A stretch of DNA of 12,120 nucleotides from Candidatus Sulfotelmatobacter sp. (GTDB lineage Bacteria > Acidobacteriota > Terriglobia > Terriglobales > Acidobacteriaceae): contig JASHRB010000309.1 in the NCBI GenBank assembly GCA_030037575.1, positions 1 through 12,120 on the forward strand, given 5' to 3'. The position numbers and the translations under genes were made by a program. The notes under the pieces were generated by a model that saw nothing but the letters and a program-made list of their open reading frames with translations, had not been told where the DNA came from and did not search any database. The stretch's first letter is position 1; every line of letters starts with the position of its first letter. This document shows positions 5,512 to 12,120 of this stretch, in pieces.

Positions 5512-5898
5512 CGAACCTGGGGCGGCAGAACATTGTCGCCGAGGCGAGGCGAATCGCATTCGCGTAACATCAGTCGCCGCGGCGGAGCGGTGGCAGAGCG
5601 AAGCGGCGATTCGGAGGGGAGTCCGCTGCTGACTAATTAAGAGCGTGGCCGAGAGACTTTCAGATAAATAGCGGATCAGGATGGTTCCGGCGGATGGGAA
5701 ATACTTTTTCACGAACGGCGTGCTTCGCGATATGAACATGGCCAACCAAGCCGAGCAGGCGGAAAAGCAATCGCGGTAGTACCGCCGAAGGCATTCACAA
5801 GGCCGCGCGTGAGTGGTGAGATAGGATGCAGGTTTCGTCTCAAGCGCAACGTTCATGTTGCGGAGGCGTCAGCAGTTCGTGGTGGAAAGAACGGGGCC
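5512..5898 (+). other. Gap between the membrane micro-protein and the kinase gene
   Basis: Mostly non-coding. It holds a GC-rich inverted repeat, TCGCCGC (5574-5580) with GCGGCGA (5603-5609), around a 22-nt loop and with no T-tract, so it is not a convincing terminator. It also holds one possible 32-aa ORF at 5681-5779, listed separately. Minus-strand ORFs here show no protein-like character. Confidence 0.4.
5681..5779 (+). CDS. Possible 32-aa small ORF
   Basis: ATG 5681 to TAG 5777-5779, reading MVPADGKYFFTNGVLRDMNM and then a Glu/Gln/Ala-rich end (ANQAEQAEKQSR). The composition is protein-like rather than repeat-like, and the C-terminal half would be an amphipathic helix. The ribosome binding site is weak (GGATCAGG abuts the start). 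The same frame upstream, before a TAG at about 5669, also reads plausibly (VAERLSDK), so this may be a remnant of a slightly longer gene. No family is recognised. Confidence 0.3.
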   Translation: MVPADGKYFFTNGVLRDMNMANQAEQAEKQSR

Positions 5899-7707
5899 AT
5901 GACGTTTCGACGCAAATTGATGGCCGAGTTCTCGCTGGTGGTGTTTGTCTCGGTGGCGGGAGTGGCGTTGCTGGTGTCGGCGGTGACTCGGCACGTTTTT
6001 GAGCGCAATGAAGAGGAGCGCGCGTCGGCATTGGTGACGCAATTTCGCCGAGAGTTCAACCGCCAGGGTGAGATTGTTGCGGCGCGGGTTGAGGCGATTG
6101 CGGCGTCAGATGCGATGAACCGCATGGCGTTGGCGTTAAACCGCATGCCAGCGGATGCCGGACCTTATTTCGAACTCGCGAAAACCACGGCGGAAAATGA
6201 TCAGCTGGACTTTCTCGAATTCGTAGAGGGCGACGGAACGATTGTTTCCTCTGCCCAGGTGCCGGAGAAATTTGCGTCTGCAGAAGGTTCGATGGCAAGC
6301 GTGGTCTCCGCTGCGAACCAGGGGGCGTTTCTCAAGCAAGAGCAGTTGCAGGATCGCTCGGAACTGGGCCTGTTTGCGGTGCGCGCGACGAGAGCGGGCG
6401 AGCATTCCGTGTATGTGATTGGCGGGCGCAGGCTCGATAAAACTTTTCTTTCCTCGCTCGACATGCCAACCGGCATGAGGGTTCTGCTTTATCAAAATCG
6501 AGGCAATGGATTCTCGGCGGAATCGATTGTTGATCCAGCATCGCCTTCTGCGGCGAATTCGCATCCGGCAAATAAATTAGAGCCGATTGTCGATGCGGTG
6601 TTGCGCTCGAAAGAGGAGTTGACGCAGCGCGTCGACTGGTCGAGCGATGCGGCGGAAAATGAGGACTTTCACGCGATTCCGCTCATGGGCGGACCGGCCG
6701 GTGGGCAGCGGTCGCTTCTCGCAATTCTGCTGATCGGCAAATCGCGGCGAACCTATGTCGACCTGATGCGGCATATTCGTTCGGTGGCGATCCTGGTGGG
6801 CGGAAGCGCGATCGCGCTGGCGATTCTGTTGAGCAGTTGGACGGCAGCGCGGGTGACGCGTCCGGTGGAAAAGCTAGCGAATGCGGCCCAGGAAGTCGCC
6901 GCGGGAAATTGGAATACTTATGTGGAAGTGAACGGCGCAGACGAACTGGGGCAACTCGGCGATACTTTCAATCGCATGACCACCGAGCTCCTCGGGCAAA
7001 AAGAGCGGCTGGTGCAGGCCGAGCGGGTTGCAGCCTGGCGCGAGCTGGCGCGACGGCTGGCGCATGAGTTGAAGAATCCGCTTTTTCCGCTGCAACTGAC
7101 GGTGGAGAACCTGATTCGGGCACGACGGCAGGAGCCCAAAGAATTTGAAGATATCCTCCGCGAAAGCTCCCGAACCCTGCTGGCCGAAATTGCGAACCTG
7201 AAGGAGATTATTGCGAAGTTCAGCGATTTTTCGACGATGCCGCCGCCGCAGTTAAAGGCGGTGCAGGTGAATGACGTGGTACGCGGCGTGATGCAGCTAT
7301 TTCAAACCCAGCTCGAGGCTCCAGGGCAGGCGAAGATTATGTGCGCGATGACGCTACAAGCGCGCGAGCTAGTACTGGCGGACGCGGAGTTGTTGCATCG
7401 GGCGATTTCCAATCTTGTGCTGAATGCGATGGAAGCGATGCCCCAAGGCGGAAAGCTCACCCTGCGCACTCGCGATGAAGGCGAAAACGTGCTGGTGGAG
7501 GTTGCGGACACGGGAGTGGGGCTGGCACCGGAAGAGTGCGAGAAAATATTCACTCCTTATTATACGAGCAAGCGGCACGGCACCGGATTGGGGCTGGCGA
7601 TTGTGCAATCGATTGTAAGCGACCATGGCGGGCGAATTCGCGTGCAGAGCGAAGTCGCGCGCGGGGCCACGTTTGTGATTGAGTTGGCGAGGAAAGAGAG
7701 TGGGTGA
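5899..7707 (+). CDS. NtrY-like membrane sensor histidine kinase
   Basis: A 602-aa protein from the ATG at 5899, chosen because GTGGAAAG lies just upstream and MTFRRKLMAEF gives a proper basic N-terminus; the frame is open back to 5809. Order of parts: TM1 (about 9-29), an extracytoplasmic sensor region (30-290), TM2 (about 293-314), HAMP (315-367), then HisKA with the phosphoacceptor His in ARRLAHELKNPLFPLQL (H389). The ATPase follows, with the N-box SNLVLNAMEAMP (504-515), DTGVGL (537-542), FTPYYTSK (551-558) and GTGLGL (561-566). The AW-x-x-LARRLAHELKNPL pattern and the Q-L-T-V-E-N-L that follows are typical of NtrY-type kinases. Unlike classic NtrY, I see no PAS domain between HAMP and HisKA. 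The sensor region (LDFLEFVEGDGTIVSS, 103-118) looks Cache-like; the ligand is unknown. It presumably phosphorylates the regulator encoded downstream. Confidence 0.92.
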   Translation: MTFRRKLMAEFSLVVFVSVAGVALLVSAVTRHVFERNEEERASALVTQFRREFNRQGEIVAARVEAIAASDAMNRMALALNRMPADAGPYFELAKTTAENDQLDFLEFVEGDGTIVSSAQVPEKFASAEGSMASVVSAANQGAFLKQEQLQDRSELGLFAVRATRAGEHSVYVIGGRRLDKTFLSSLDMPTGMRVLLYQNRGNGFSAESIVDPASPSAANSHPANKLEPIVDAVLRSKEELTQRVDWSSDAAENEDFHAIPLMGGPAGGQRSLLAILLIGKSRRTYVDLMRHIRSVAILVGGSAIALAILLSSWTAARVTRPVEKLANAAQEVAAGNWNTYVEVNGADELGQLGDTFNRMTTELLGQKERLVQAERVAAWRELARRLAHELKNPLFPLQLTVENLIRARRQEPKEFEDILRESSRTLLAEIANLKEIIAKFSDFSTMPPPQLKAVQVNDVVRGVMQLFQTQLEAPGQAKIMCAMTLQARELVLADAELLHRAISNLVLNAMEAMPQGGKLTLRTRDEGENVLVEVADTGVGLAPEECEKIFTPYYTSKRHGTGLGLAIVQSIVSDHGGRIRVQSEVARGATFVIELARKESG

Positions 7708-7744
7708 TGGCTTGCCCAGTTTGATACAGAAGCGAACCAAGCAG

Positions 7745-7832
7745 GTGATGATTGCGTCGCAAAGAACGCGACCCTTGGCTCGGCTCGCCCCGGTCCTTCG
7801 CCGCGCCAAGAATGCGCACTCAGGCTGACAGG
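7745..7832 (+). repeat. Dispersed GC-rich repeat, copy C, between kinase and regulator
   Basis: The sequence CAAAGAACGCGACCCTTGGC, followed by TCGGCTCGCC and ending in CTCAGGCTGACAGG, belongs to the same degenerate family as copies A, B and D-F. It occupies most of the 147-bp spacer between the kinase stop and the regulator start, a gap that is unusually long for a kinase-regulator pair. Confidence 0.45.
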
Positions 7833-7854
7833 CGAACTGCGATCCGGTATACGA

Positions 7855-9273
7855 ATGGGATGTGGCGTTGGAGGACGGTTGGCGAAGAAAGGACACTTGC
7901 TGATTGTGGATGACGAAGCGAACACGCTGGCCTCGCTGGCGCGGGCGTTCCGCCTGGCGGGGCATGAGGCAACGGTATGCGATCAGGCGGCGAAGGCGAT
8001 TGAACTGGTGAAAGCGCAGAATTTCGATTTGATTCTCTCTGACGTGGTGATGCCGGGGAAAGGCGGGCTGGCGCTTCTGGAAGATCTGAAGGCGATGGGC
8101 GTAGCGACGCCGGTGGTGGTGATGTCCGGGCAGGGAGACATTGAAACTGCGGTGCGAGCAACGCGGCTGGGTGCACTGGATTTTCTGGAGAAGCCGATCT
8201 CCACGGAAAAACTTTTGTTGACGGTTGAGAATGCGCTGAAGCTGCAAAGACTGGAAAGCGAAAACCGGCAGCTCAGGCAACGCCTGGGCAAGCACGAAAT
8301 CGTTTGGAAGGGCGTGGCTATGCAGCGCGTGATGGCACAAGTCGAACGCGTGGCGGCAAGTGAGACGCGAGTTTGCATTCTCGGGGAGACAGGCACGGGA
8401 AAAGAGCTCGTTGCCCGCACCATTCATGAGCAGAGCGCGCGGAACGCGGGGCCGTTCATAACTTTGAATTGCGCCGCGGTACCGGCGGAGTTGATTGAGT
8501 CCGAACTCTTTGGCCACGAAAAAGGCTCGTTCACTGGCGCGGCGGCGAGGCATGTGGGAAAGTTTGAGCAAGCGGATCATGGGACGATTTTTCTCGACGA
8601 GATTGGGGACATGCCGTTGGCCATGCAGGCGAAGCTGCTGCGTGTGTTGGAAGAAGGCGAAGTGGAGCGGATCGGCGGCGATAAACCGGTGACCGTGAAT
8701 GCGAGAGCGGTGGTGGCGACGCATCGCGATCTCGAAACCCGGGTGCGCGAGCAAAAATTCCGGCAGGACCTATTTCATCGGATTTATGTTTTTCCGCTGC
8801 GGTTGCCCCCGTTGCGAGATCGAGGCGAAGATATTCCGGCGCTGGTGCAGCATTTTGCCGCGCAGGTGGTCGCGCAGAATGGATGGAAGTCGATTACGTT
8901 TCAAGAAGATGCGATCGCTGCGTTGCAATCTTACGTGTGGCCGGGCAACGTGCGCGAACTGCGGAATATGGTCGAGAGACTGATGCTGTTGGCGAGTAAT
9001 AATCAGGTCGATCTCGCGACGGTGGAGATGGCGCTGCCGAAGCCAGGAGGCGCGGCAGCGTCGGCGGGATTGTCTTCTGGCTTGTCGGCGGGGGCGTTGG
9101 CGGAGCGCGTAGATGCCTTTGAACGCCAGGTGATTTTGGCAGAGTTGAAACGAAGCCATTCGAACGTGAGTTCGGCGGCCAAGGCGCTGGGCTTGGAGCG
9201 GAGCCATTTTTACAAGAAGGCGGAGCAATTGGGAATTGATTTGCGTGCGATCCGGCGAGAGCAGGAGCCGTAG
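7855..9273 (+). CDS. NtrC-family sigma-54-dependent response regulator
   Basis: A 472-aa cytoplasmic transcription activator. The receiver domain (14-125) has the acidic pair D19/D20, phosphoacceptor D63 in LILSDVVMPG, S91 and K113. A short coiled-coil linker follows (LESENRQLRQRL, 133-144). The AAA+ domain (about 150-385) has Walker A GETGTGKE (177-184), the sigma-54 contact loop ESELFGHEKGSFTGA (215-229, with Ser where GAFTGA has Ala), Walker B TIFLDEIGD (244-252) and WPGNVREL (362-369). The C-terminus is a Fis-type helix-turn-helix (NVSSAAKALGLERSHFYKKA, 437-456). Once phosphorylated it should assemble on enhancer sites and open sigma-54 promoters. The start is uncertain: ATG 7855 lacks a ribosome binding site, while a TTG at 7879 lies 4 nt after GGAGG (7870-7874) and would give a more usual N-terminus. 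The partner is the kinase upstream, and the palindromes at 5235-5271 are its probable targets. Confidence 0.93.
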   Translation: MGCGVGGRLAKKGHLLIVDDEANTLASLARAFRLAGHEATVCDQAAKAIELVKAQNFDLILSDVVMPGKGGLALLEDLKAMGVATPVVVMSGQGDIETAVRATRLGALDFLEKPISTEKLLLTVENALKLQRLESENRQLRQRLGKHEIVWKGVAMQRVMAQVERVAASETRVCILGETGTGKELVARTIHEQSARNAGPFITLNCAAVPAELIESELFGHEKGSFTGAAARHVGKFEQADHGTIFLDEIGDMPLAMQAKLLRVLEEGEVERIGGDKPVTVNARAVVATHRDLETRVREQKFRQDLFHRIYVFPLRLPPLRDRGEDIPALVQHFAAQVVAQNGWKSITFQEDAIAALQSYVWPGNVRELRNMVERLMLLASNNQVDLATVEMALPKPGGAAASAGLSSGLSAGALAERVDAFERQVILAELKRSHSNVSSAAKALGLERSHFYKKAEQLGIDLRAIRREQEP

Positions 9274-9329
9274 ATTAATTGGTTCCGGAAGACTGTGGGC
9301 GGTGTGCCATTTCTCGTCCCCTGGTGAAA

Positions 9330-9412
9330 ACGCGGGACTTCAAAATGACGCCAGACCATGCTTGACGGACAGCCCTTCGACTTCGCTCCGGCCGGACCGG
9401 GCCGGCTATCCG
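9330..9412 (+). repeat. Dispersed GC-rich repeat, copy D, with strong hairpin
   Basis: Contains CAAAATGACG and CAGCCCTTCGACTTCGCTCC, relatives of the dispersed-repeat core. It includes a 6-bp all-GC stem, CCGGCC (9388-9393) with GGCCGG (9400-9405), around a 6-nt loop. It sits between the regulator and the hydrolase gene and could act as a weak transcription barrier, but no T-tract follows. Confidence 0.45.
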
Positions 9413-9455
9413 CGCATGCTTGTTGGAGTCGAGAGCGGAGTTGAGGGGGATTGCT

Positions 9456-11519
9456 TTGATCGAAACCAATCGCCGGATGTTTGTCCTCTTATTGAGCGGC
9501 TTTAGTTTATTGCTTCTACCTTCTGCTTCGGCAATCGATCCGCCGTCGCCGCCGGTTTATGGGGTGCGCATGGAGCAGGCGTGGATTCCGATGAAAGATG
9601 GTGTTCGCCTAGCAGCTACGCTTTATATGCCCGATGGAGCCAGGGCGGACGAGAAACTTCCTGCTCTGCTGGAATATTTGCCGTACCGGAAAGACGATGG
9701 AACCGCGGCGGAAGATTATGGAAAGCACGCCTATTTTGCGCATCGAGGATATGTGAGCGTCCGCGTGGATATTCGCGGATTCGGTGCCAGCGAAGGTGCG
9801 CCCCCGGAGCGGGAGTATTCAGAGCAGGAACAGGTCGACGGCGAGCAGGTGATCGCGTGGCTGGCCCATCAGCCCTGGTCGAACGGGAATGTAGGAATGT
9901 TTGGCATCTCGTGGGGAGGATTCACTTCCCTGCAAATGGCGATGCGTCATGCACCCGGGTTGAAAGCAATTTTGGCGGTCGATGCCACGGCGGAGTTGTT
10001 TCACGATGACGTGCACTACATCGATGGCATCGCGCACATCGATGAATTTGAATTGAACATGGATATGGCCGAGGGATGGACGGGCGCGCCCAATTACACG
10101 CTCGATGAAAAAGTGCTGGGGCCGAGGTTCGCTACGCCGCCGTGGTCGCTGTTGTATTTGAAACATCAGCACGACGGGCCGTTCTGGCGTGACCGCGTAC
10201 GGCCGCTGAAAGAAATTACAATTCCAAGTTTTCTGATCGGTGGGCTGCTCGATGGATATCGTGACAATGTTCCTGACATGTTGGTGCAGTCGCGCGGGCC
10301 GGTGAAGGCAATTGTGGGTCCGTGGAACCACACGTTTCCAAACGATGCCATTCCCGGGCCGCAGATCGAATGGCGCAACGAGGCGGTGCGATTTTTTGAT
10401 CATTGGCTCAAGGGGCGCGATACGGGCGTGGAGCACGATCCCCGGCTTGTGATCTATATGCAGCACTGGCATCCCTCGGATCCGAATCTCGAAAATGTTC
10501 CGGGCGAGTGGCGGCGCGAAGATGCGTGGCCTCCAAAGGAAGCGAAGGCAACGACATTATTTATGCAGCCGAATCATTCGCTAGCAGAAGCGGAGCCTCG
10601 GCGCGACCTGCATCAGTTGAAATATGTTCCCTCCATCGGGGTGGAGGCTGGCTTTTGGTGGGGCGAACTGTTGAGCGACGTGCGGCCGGTGGATGCGTTC
10701 AGTTTGGTCTACGACTCTGCACCGCTAAAAGAAGGTGTTGCGATTCTTGGTCGGCCGCAGGCGTTGCTCCGCGCTTCGGCAACGGCGCCACTGGCGGATT
10801 GGTTTGCGCGGTTGTCGGATGTCGCGCCGGATGGAACGGTCACGCAGATTACCGGTGCGGGATTGGACGGTGCGCAACGGGATTCGATGAGCGAGCCAAA
10901 AGATTTGGAGCCGGGGAAGATTTATCCGCTCGATATCGAGATGCATTTGACTTCCTGGGTGTTTCCGAAGGGACATCGAATTCGCGTGGCGATTTCGAAT
11001 GCTCTATGGCCGATGATGCTGCCCACTCCTTACAACATGACGACGTCGCTTTGGTTGGGCGGAGCTGAAGGATCACGACTTGTGTTGCCGGTCGTGCCGG
11101 AGCATGGAGCTATTCCGCAAGCGTTTGCGGCGCCGGAACCGACCGAAGTGCGGAAAGACATCAGGACCGTCGGATTTCCCTGGCCGGGCGAGTGGACGGT
11201 TGAGCGCGACGAAGCGCGTCACAAGACGACCGTGCGTTGGAGCGGCAAGGACGCGAGCACGTTTCCGTGGGGAACGGAAAATGATTATGAGCATTTGACA
11301 TACAACGCGGACGATGCGCATCCGGAGACCTGCTCGGTAAAGGGTGAAGCAGAAACGACTTTTGGGCTGAAAGATCGAACGTTGACCTGGCGCGGGCATT
11401 TGTTGGTCATGACCGACCAGAAGACTTTTTATTACAAGTACACGCGCGAGCTTCTGAAAGACGGAGTGCTGATCAAATCGAAAACCTGGCAAGAAACGGT
11501 GCCGAGGGATCATCAGTAA
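9456..11519 (+). CDS. Secreted CocE/NonD family alpha/beta hydrolase (X-Pro dipeptidyl-peptidase S15-like)
   Basis: 687 aa from a TTG at 9456, preferred because a purine-rich GAGGGGGA (9443-9450) lies 5 nt before it; ATG 9477 and TTG 9420 are alternatives. A signal peptide (RRMFVLLLSGF through SASA, cleavage near residue 26) sends it to the periplasm or outside. The alpha/beta-hydrolase part shows KDGVRLAATLYMP (47-59), RVDIRGFGASEG (103-114), the nucleophile in GISWGG (S152), the acid in GGLLDGYRD (D266) and the base in GPWNH (H292). The C-terminal half (from about 420) is the jelly-roll domain of the S15/CocE family, with a typical LTSWVFPKGHRIRVAISN stretch. The family contains X-Pro peptidases, cocaine esterase and glutaryl acylases, so the exact substrate (ester or amide) is unknown. 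The long C-terminal extension after about residue 560 is less conserved. The gene is probably transcribed apart from the regulator, from which it is separated by a repeat copy. Confidence 0.92.
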   Translation: MIETNRRMFVLLLSGFSLLLLPSASAIDPPSPPVYGVRMEQAWIPMKDGVRLAATLYMPDGARADEKLPALLEYLPYRKDDGTAAEDYGKHAYFAHRGYVSVRVDIRGFGASEGAPPEREYSEQEQVDGEQVIAWLAHQPWSNGNVGMFGISWGGFTSLQMAMRHAPGLKAILAVDATAELFHDDVHYIDGIAHIDEFELNMDMAEGWTGAPNYTLDEKVLGPRFATPPWSLLYLKHQHDGPFWRDRVRPLKEITIPSFLIGGLLDGYRDNVPDMLVQSRGPVKAIVGPWNHTFPNDAIPGPQIEWRNEAVRFFDHWLKGRDTGVEHDPRLVIYMQHWHPSDPNLENVPGEWRREDAWPPKEAKATTLFMQPNHSLAEAEPRRDLHQLKYVPSIGVEAGFWWGELLSDVRPVDAFSLVYDSAPLKEGVAILGRPQALLRASATAPLADWFARLSDVAPDGTVTQITGAGLDGAQRDSMSEPKDLEPGKIYPLDIEMHLTSWVFPKGHRIRVAISNALWPMMLPTPYNMTTSLWLGGAEGSRLVLPVVPEHGAIPQAFAAPEPTEVRKDIRTVGFPWPGEWTVERDEARHKTTVRWSGKDASTFPWGTENDYEHLTYNADDAHPETCSVKGEAETTFGLKDRTLTWRGHLLVMTDQKTFYYKYTRELLKDGVLIKSKTWQETVPRDHQ

Positions 11520-11539
11520 GCGAAGTAAGAGCATTCCAA

Positions 11540-11749
11540 GTGGATACTGTGCAACTGACGCGCCCCACTGTTCTAGTTTTCTTTTCGATCGGTCCCGTGG
11601 TCGATTTCATATTCGGCTGCGTCCTGGAGCGTTCGGTTGTCGCAGGCGTGGTTTTCATAGTTTGTGGCTTGCCGTTGGCTGCTTTGTTTTATTTTCTTTT
11701 CAAAGTATCGGGAGAGAGTGACGGAGAATATGGTGATGCTCACCTCTAA
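11540..11749 (+). CDS. Small two-helix membrane protein (69 aa)
   Basis: GTG at 11540 to TAA at 11747-11749, starting 20 bp after the hydrolase stop on the same strand, so probably in the same transcript. Two hydrophobic segments are clear: VLVFFSIGPVVDFIFGCV (11-28) and SVVAGVVFIVCGLPLAALFY (32-51), joined by a short LER turn. An acidic polar tail follows (SGESDGEYGDAHL). This is the pattern of a hairpin inner-membrane protein. The ribosome binding site is weak (TAAGAG, 10 nt upstream). I do not recognise a family, and no partner can be named. Confidence 0.55.
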   Translation: MDTVQLTRPTVLVFFSIGPVVDFIFGCVLERSVVAGVVFIVCGLPLAALFYFLFKVSGESDGEYGDAHL

Positions 11750-11751
11750 AG

Positions 11752-11835
11752 CGCAGCAGCGGGAAGGCAGGTTCCTGGCCGACGGCTTCGCGCTGGTTCG
11801 GAATGCCACCTGGCTGAACAGTTCGGAATGACATC
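11752..11835 (+). repeat. Dispersed GC-rich repeat, copy E, with internal direct repeat
   Basis: Ends in the family signature CAGTTCGGAATGACATCC and matches copy B over GCAGG, CGGCTTCGCGCT and GAATG-C-CACCTG. GTTCGGAATG occurs twice, at 11796-11805 and 11821-11830, exactly 25 bp apart. It lies between the convergent ends of the membrane protein gene and the right-edge oxygenase gene. Confidence 0.5.
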
Positions 11836-11856
11836 CGTCGCGCGTTGTGCGAGCGG

Positions 11857-12120
11857 CTAATCAGCTGCCGCCGTGGAAGGTTGCATGCCGTTCTTCAGAT
11901 CGACGGCGAGAAGACGATGGAACAATTGCTCTCCCGCTTCGCGGCGGACGGAGAGGCGTCCGGCTCGATAGACGCGGGATTTCAGTCCGCGCTGCACATC
12001 TTCGCAGATGCCAAGATCTTCTTCCTGCACCCGATTGCCGACGGTCACAGATCGCTCGTTGTACTCGCGGCTGGCATCGCTCACGTCAGCGAAATAGAAA
12101 TCGAAAGTCACGCGGCAATG
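11857..12120 (-). CDS. Rieske ring-hydroxylating oxygenase alpha-subunit-like protein (C-terminal end; start beyond right edge)
   Basis: The frame is open from the edge to the TAG at 11857-11859, giving 87 residues. An internal GTG at 12111 is not a credible start because the frame continues to the edge (HCRVTFDFYF). The motif order VTFDFYFAD, RVQEEDLGICEDVQRGLKSR, YRAGRLSVRREAGEQLFHRL matches the C-terminal helix of the catalytic (SRPBCC-fold) domain of Rieske non-heme iron oxygenase alpha subunits. There the (V)Q-x-ED-x-x-(I/L)-CE-x-VQ-x-GL-x-S segment and G-x-L-S-x-x-E-x-x-x-x-x-FH are characteristic. The Rieske [2Fe-2S] CxH/CxxH motif and the iron ligands would lie upstream, outside the window, so catalytic competence cannot be judged. 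Substrate unknown. Confidence 0.75.
   Translation of the reverse strand, partial: HCRVTFDFYFADVSDASREYNERSVTVGNRVQEEDLGICEDVQRGLKSRVYRAGRLSVRREAGEQLFHRLLAVDLKNGMQPSTAAAD

Noticed and set aside
5574..5609. GC-rich inverted repeat as terminator of the membrane micro-protein gene
   Set aside because: The loop is 22 nt and no T-tract follows on either strand, so an intrinsic terminator is not supported.
7369..8754. 461-residue minus-strand ORF across the kinase end and the regulator
   Set aside because: It runs opposite two well-defined domains and the spacer repeat, is rich in H, R and P, and shows no family motif.
1..12120. CRISPR array, toxin-antitoxin, retron or other defence module
   Set aside because: No regularly spaced repeats, no Cas, nuclease or reverse-transcriptase motifs, and no RNA-like structured repeats were seen. 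The repeats present are dispersed and degenerate.

Overview
The window reads as GC-rich chromosomal DNA from a bacterium, most likely an acidobacterium (Acidobacteriota, Terriglobia-like). That assignment is an inference. It rests on the small helical and single-pass proteins, a DUF2252 protein, an NtrY/NtrC-type two-component pair, a secreted CocE/NonD hydrolase, and many degenerate copies of a GC-rich dispersed repeat ending in GGAATGACA. No rRNA, tRNA, CRISPR array, phage module or recognisable defence system is visible.

Layout, left to right. Positions 1-1235 lie on the minus strand: the N-terminal part of a Crp/Fnr-type cyclic-nucleotide-binding protein cut by the left edge, then two small helical proteins (53 and 80 aa) that resemble each other. 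Positions 1390-1700 hold two minus-strand ORFs overlapping by ATGA; they are either a coupled pair or one frameshifted secreted protein. Positions 1740-2352 are non-coding, with a repeat copy and a cluster of TTATGCACA-like boxes that fit the relaxed DnaA-box consensus. Positions 2353-3453 encode a DUF2252 protein (minus). A short decayed coding tail follows, and then an apparently intact IS630-family element at about 3834-5085.

Positions 5235-9273 look like one regulatory unit on the plus strand. Two tandem TGTC-N6-GACA palindromes sit upstream of a plausible sigma-54 (-24/-12) promoter. These are followed by a 45-aa single-pass membrane protein with a strong ribosome binding site, an NtrY-like membrane histidine kinase, and an NtrC-family sigma-54 activator with receiver, AAA+ and Fis-type domains. 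The spacing suggests that the activator controls its own locus. A dispersed-repeat copy separates kinase from regulator.

Positions 9456-11519 encode an exported CocE/NonD-type serine hydrolase, followed by a 69-aa two-helix membrane protein. The right edge cuts a minus-strand gene whose C-terminus resembles the catalytic domain of Rieske ring-hydroxylating oxygenases.

No clearly new system is evident. The most interesting items are the sigma-54 control region with its micro-membrane protein, the DnaA-box-like cluster, the overlapping small ORFs at 1390-1700 and the dispersed repeat family.
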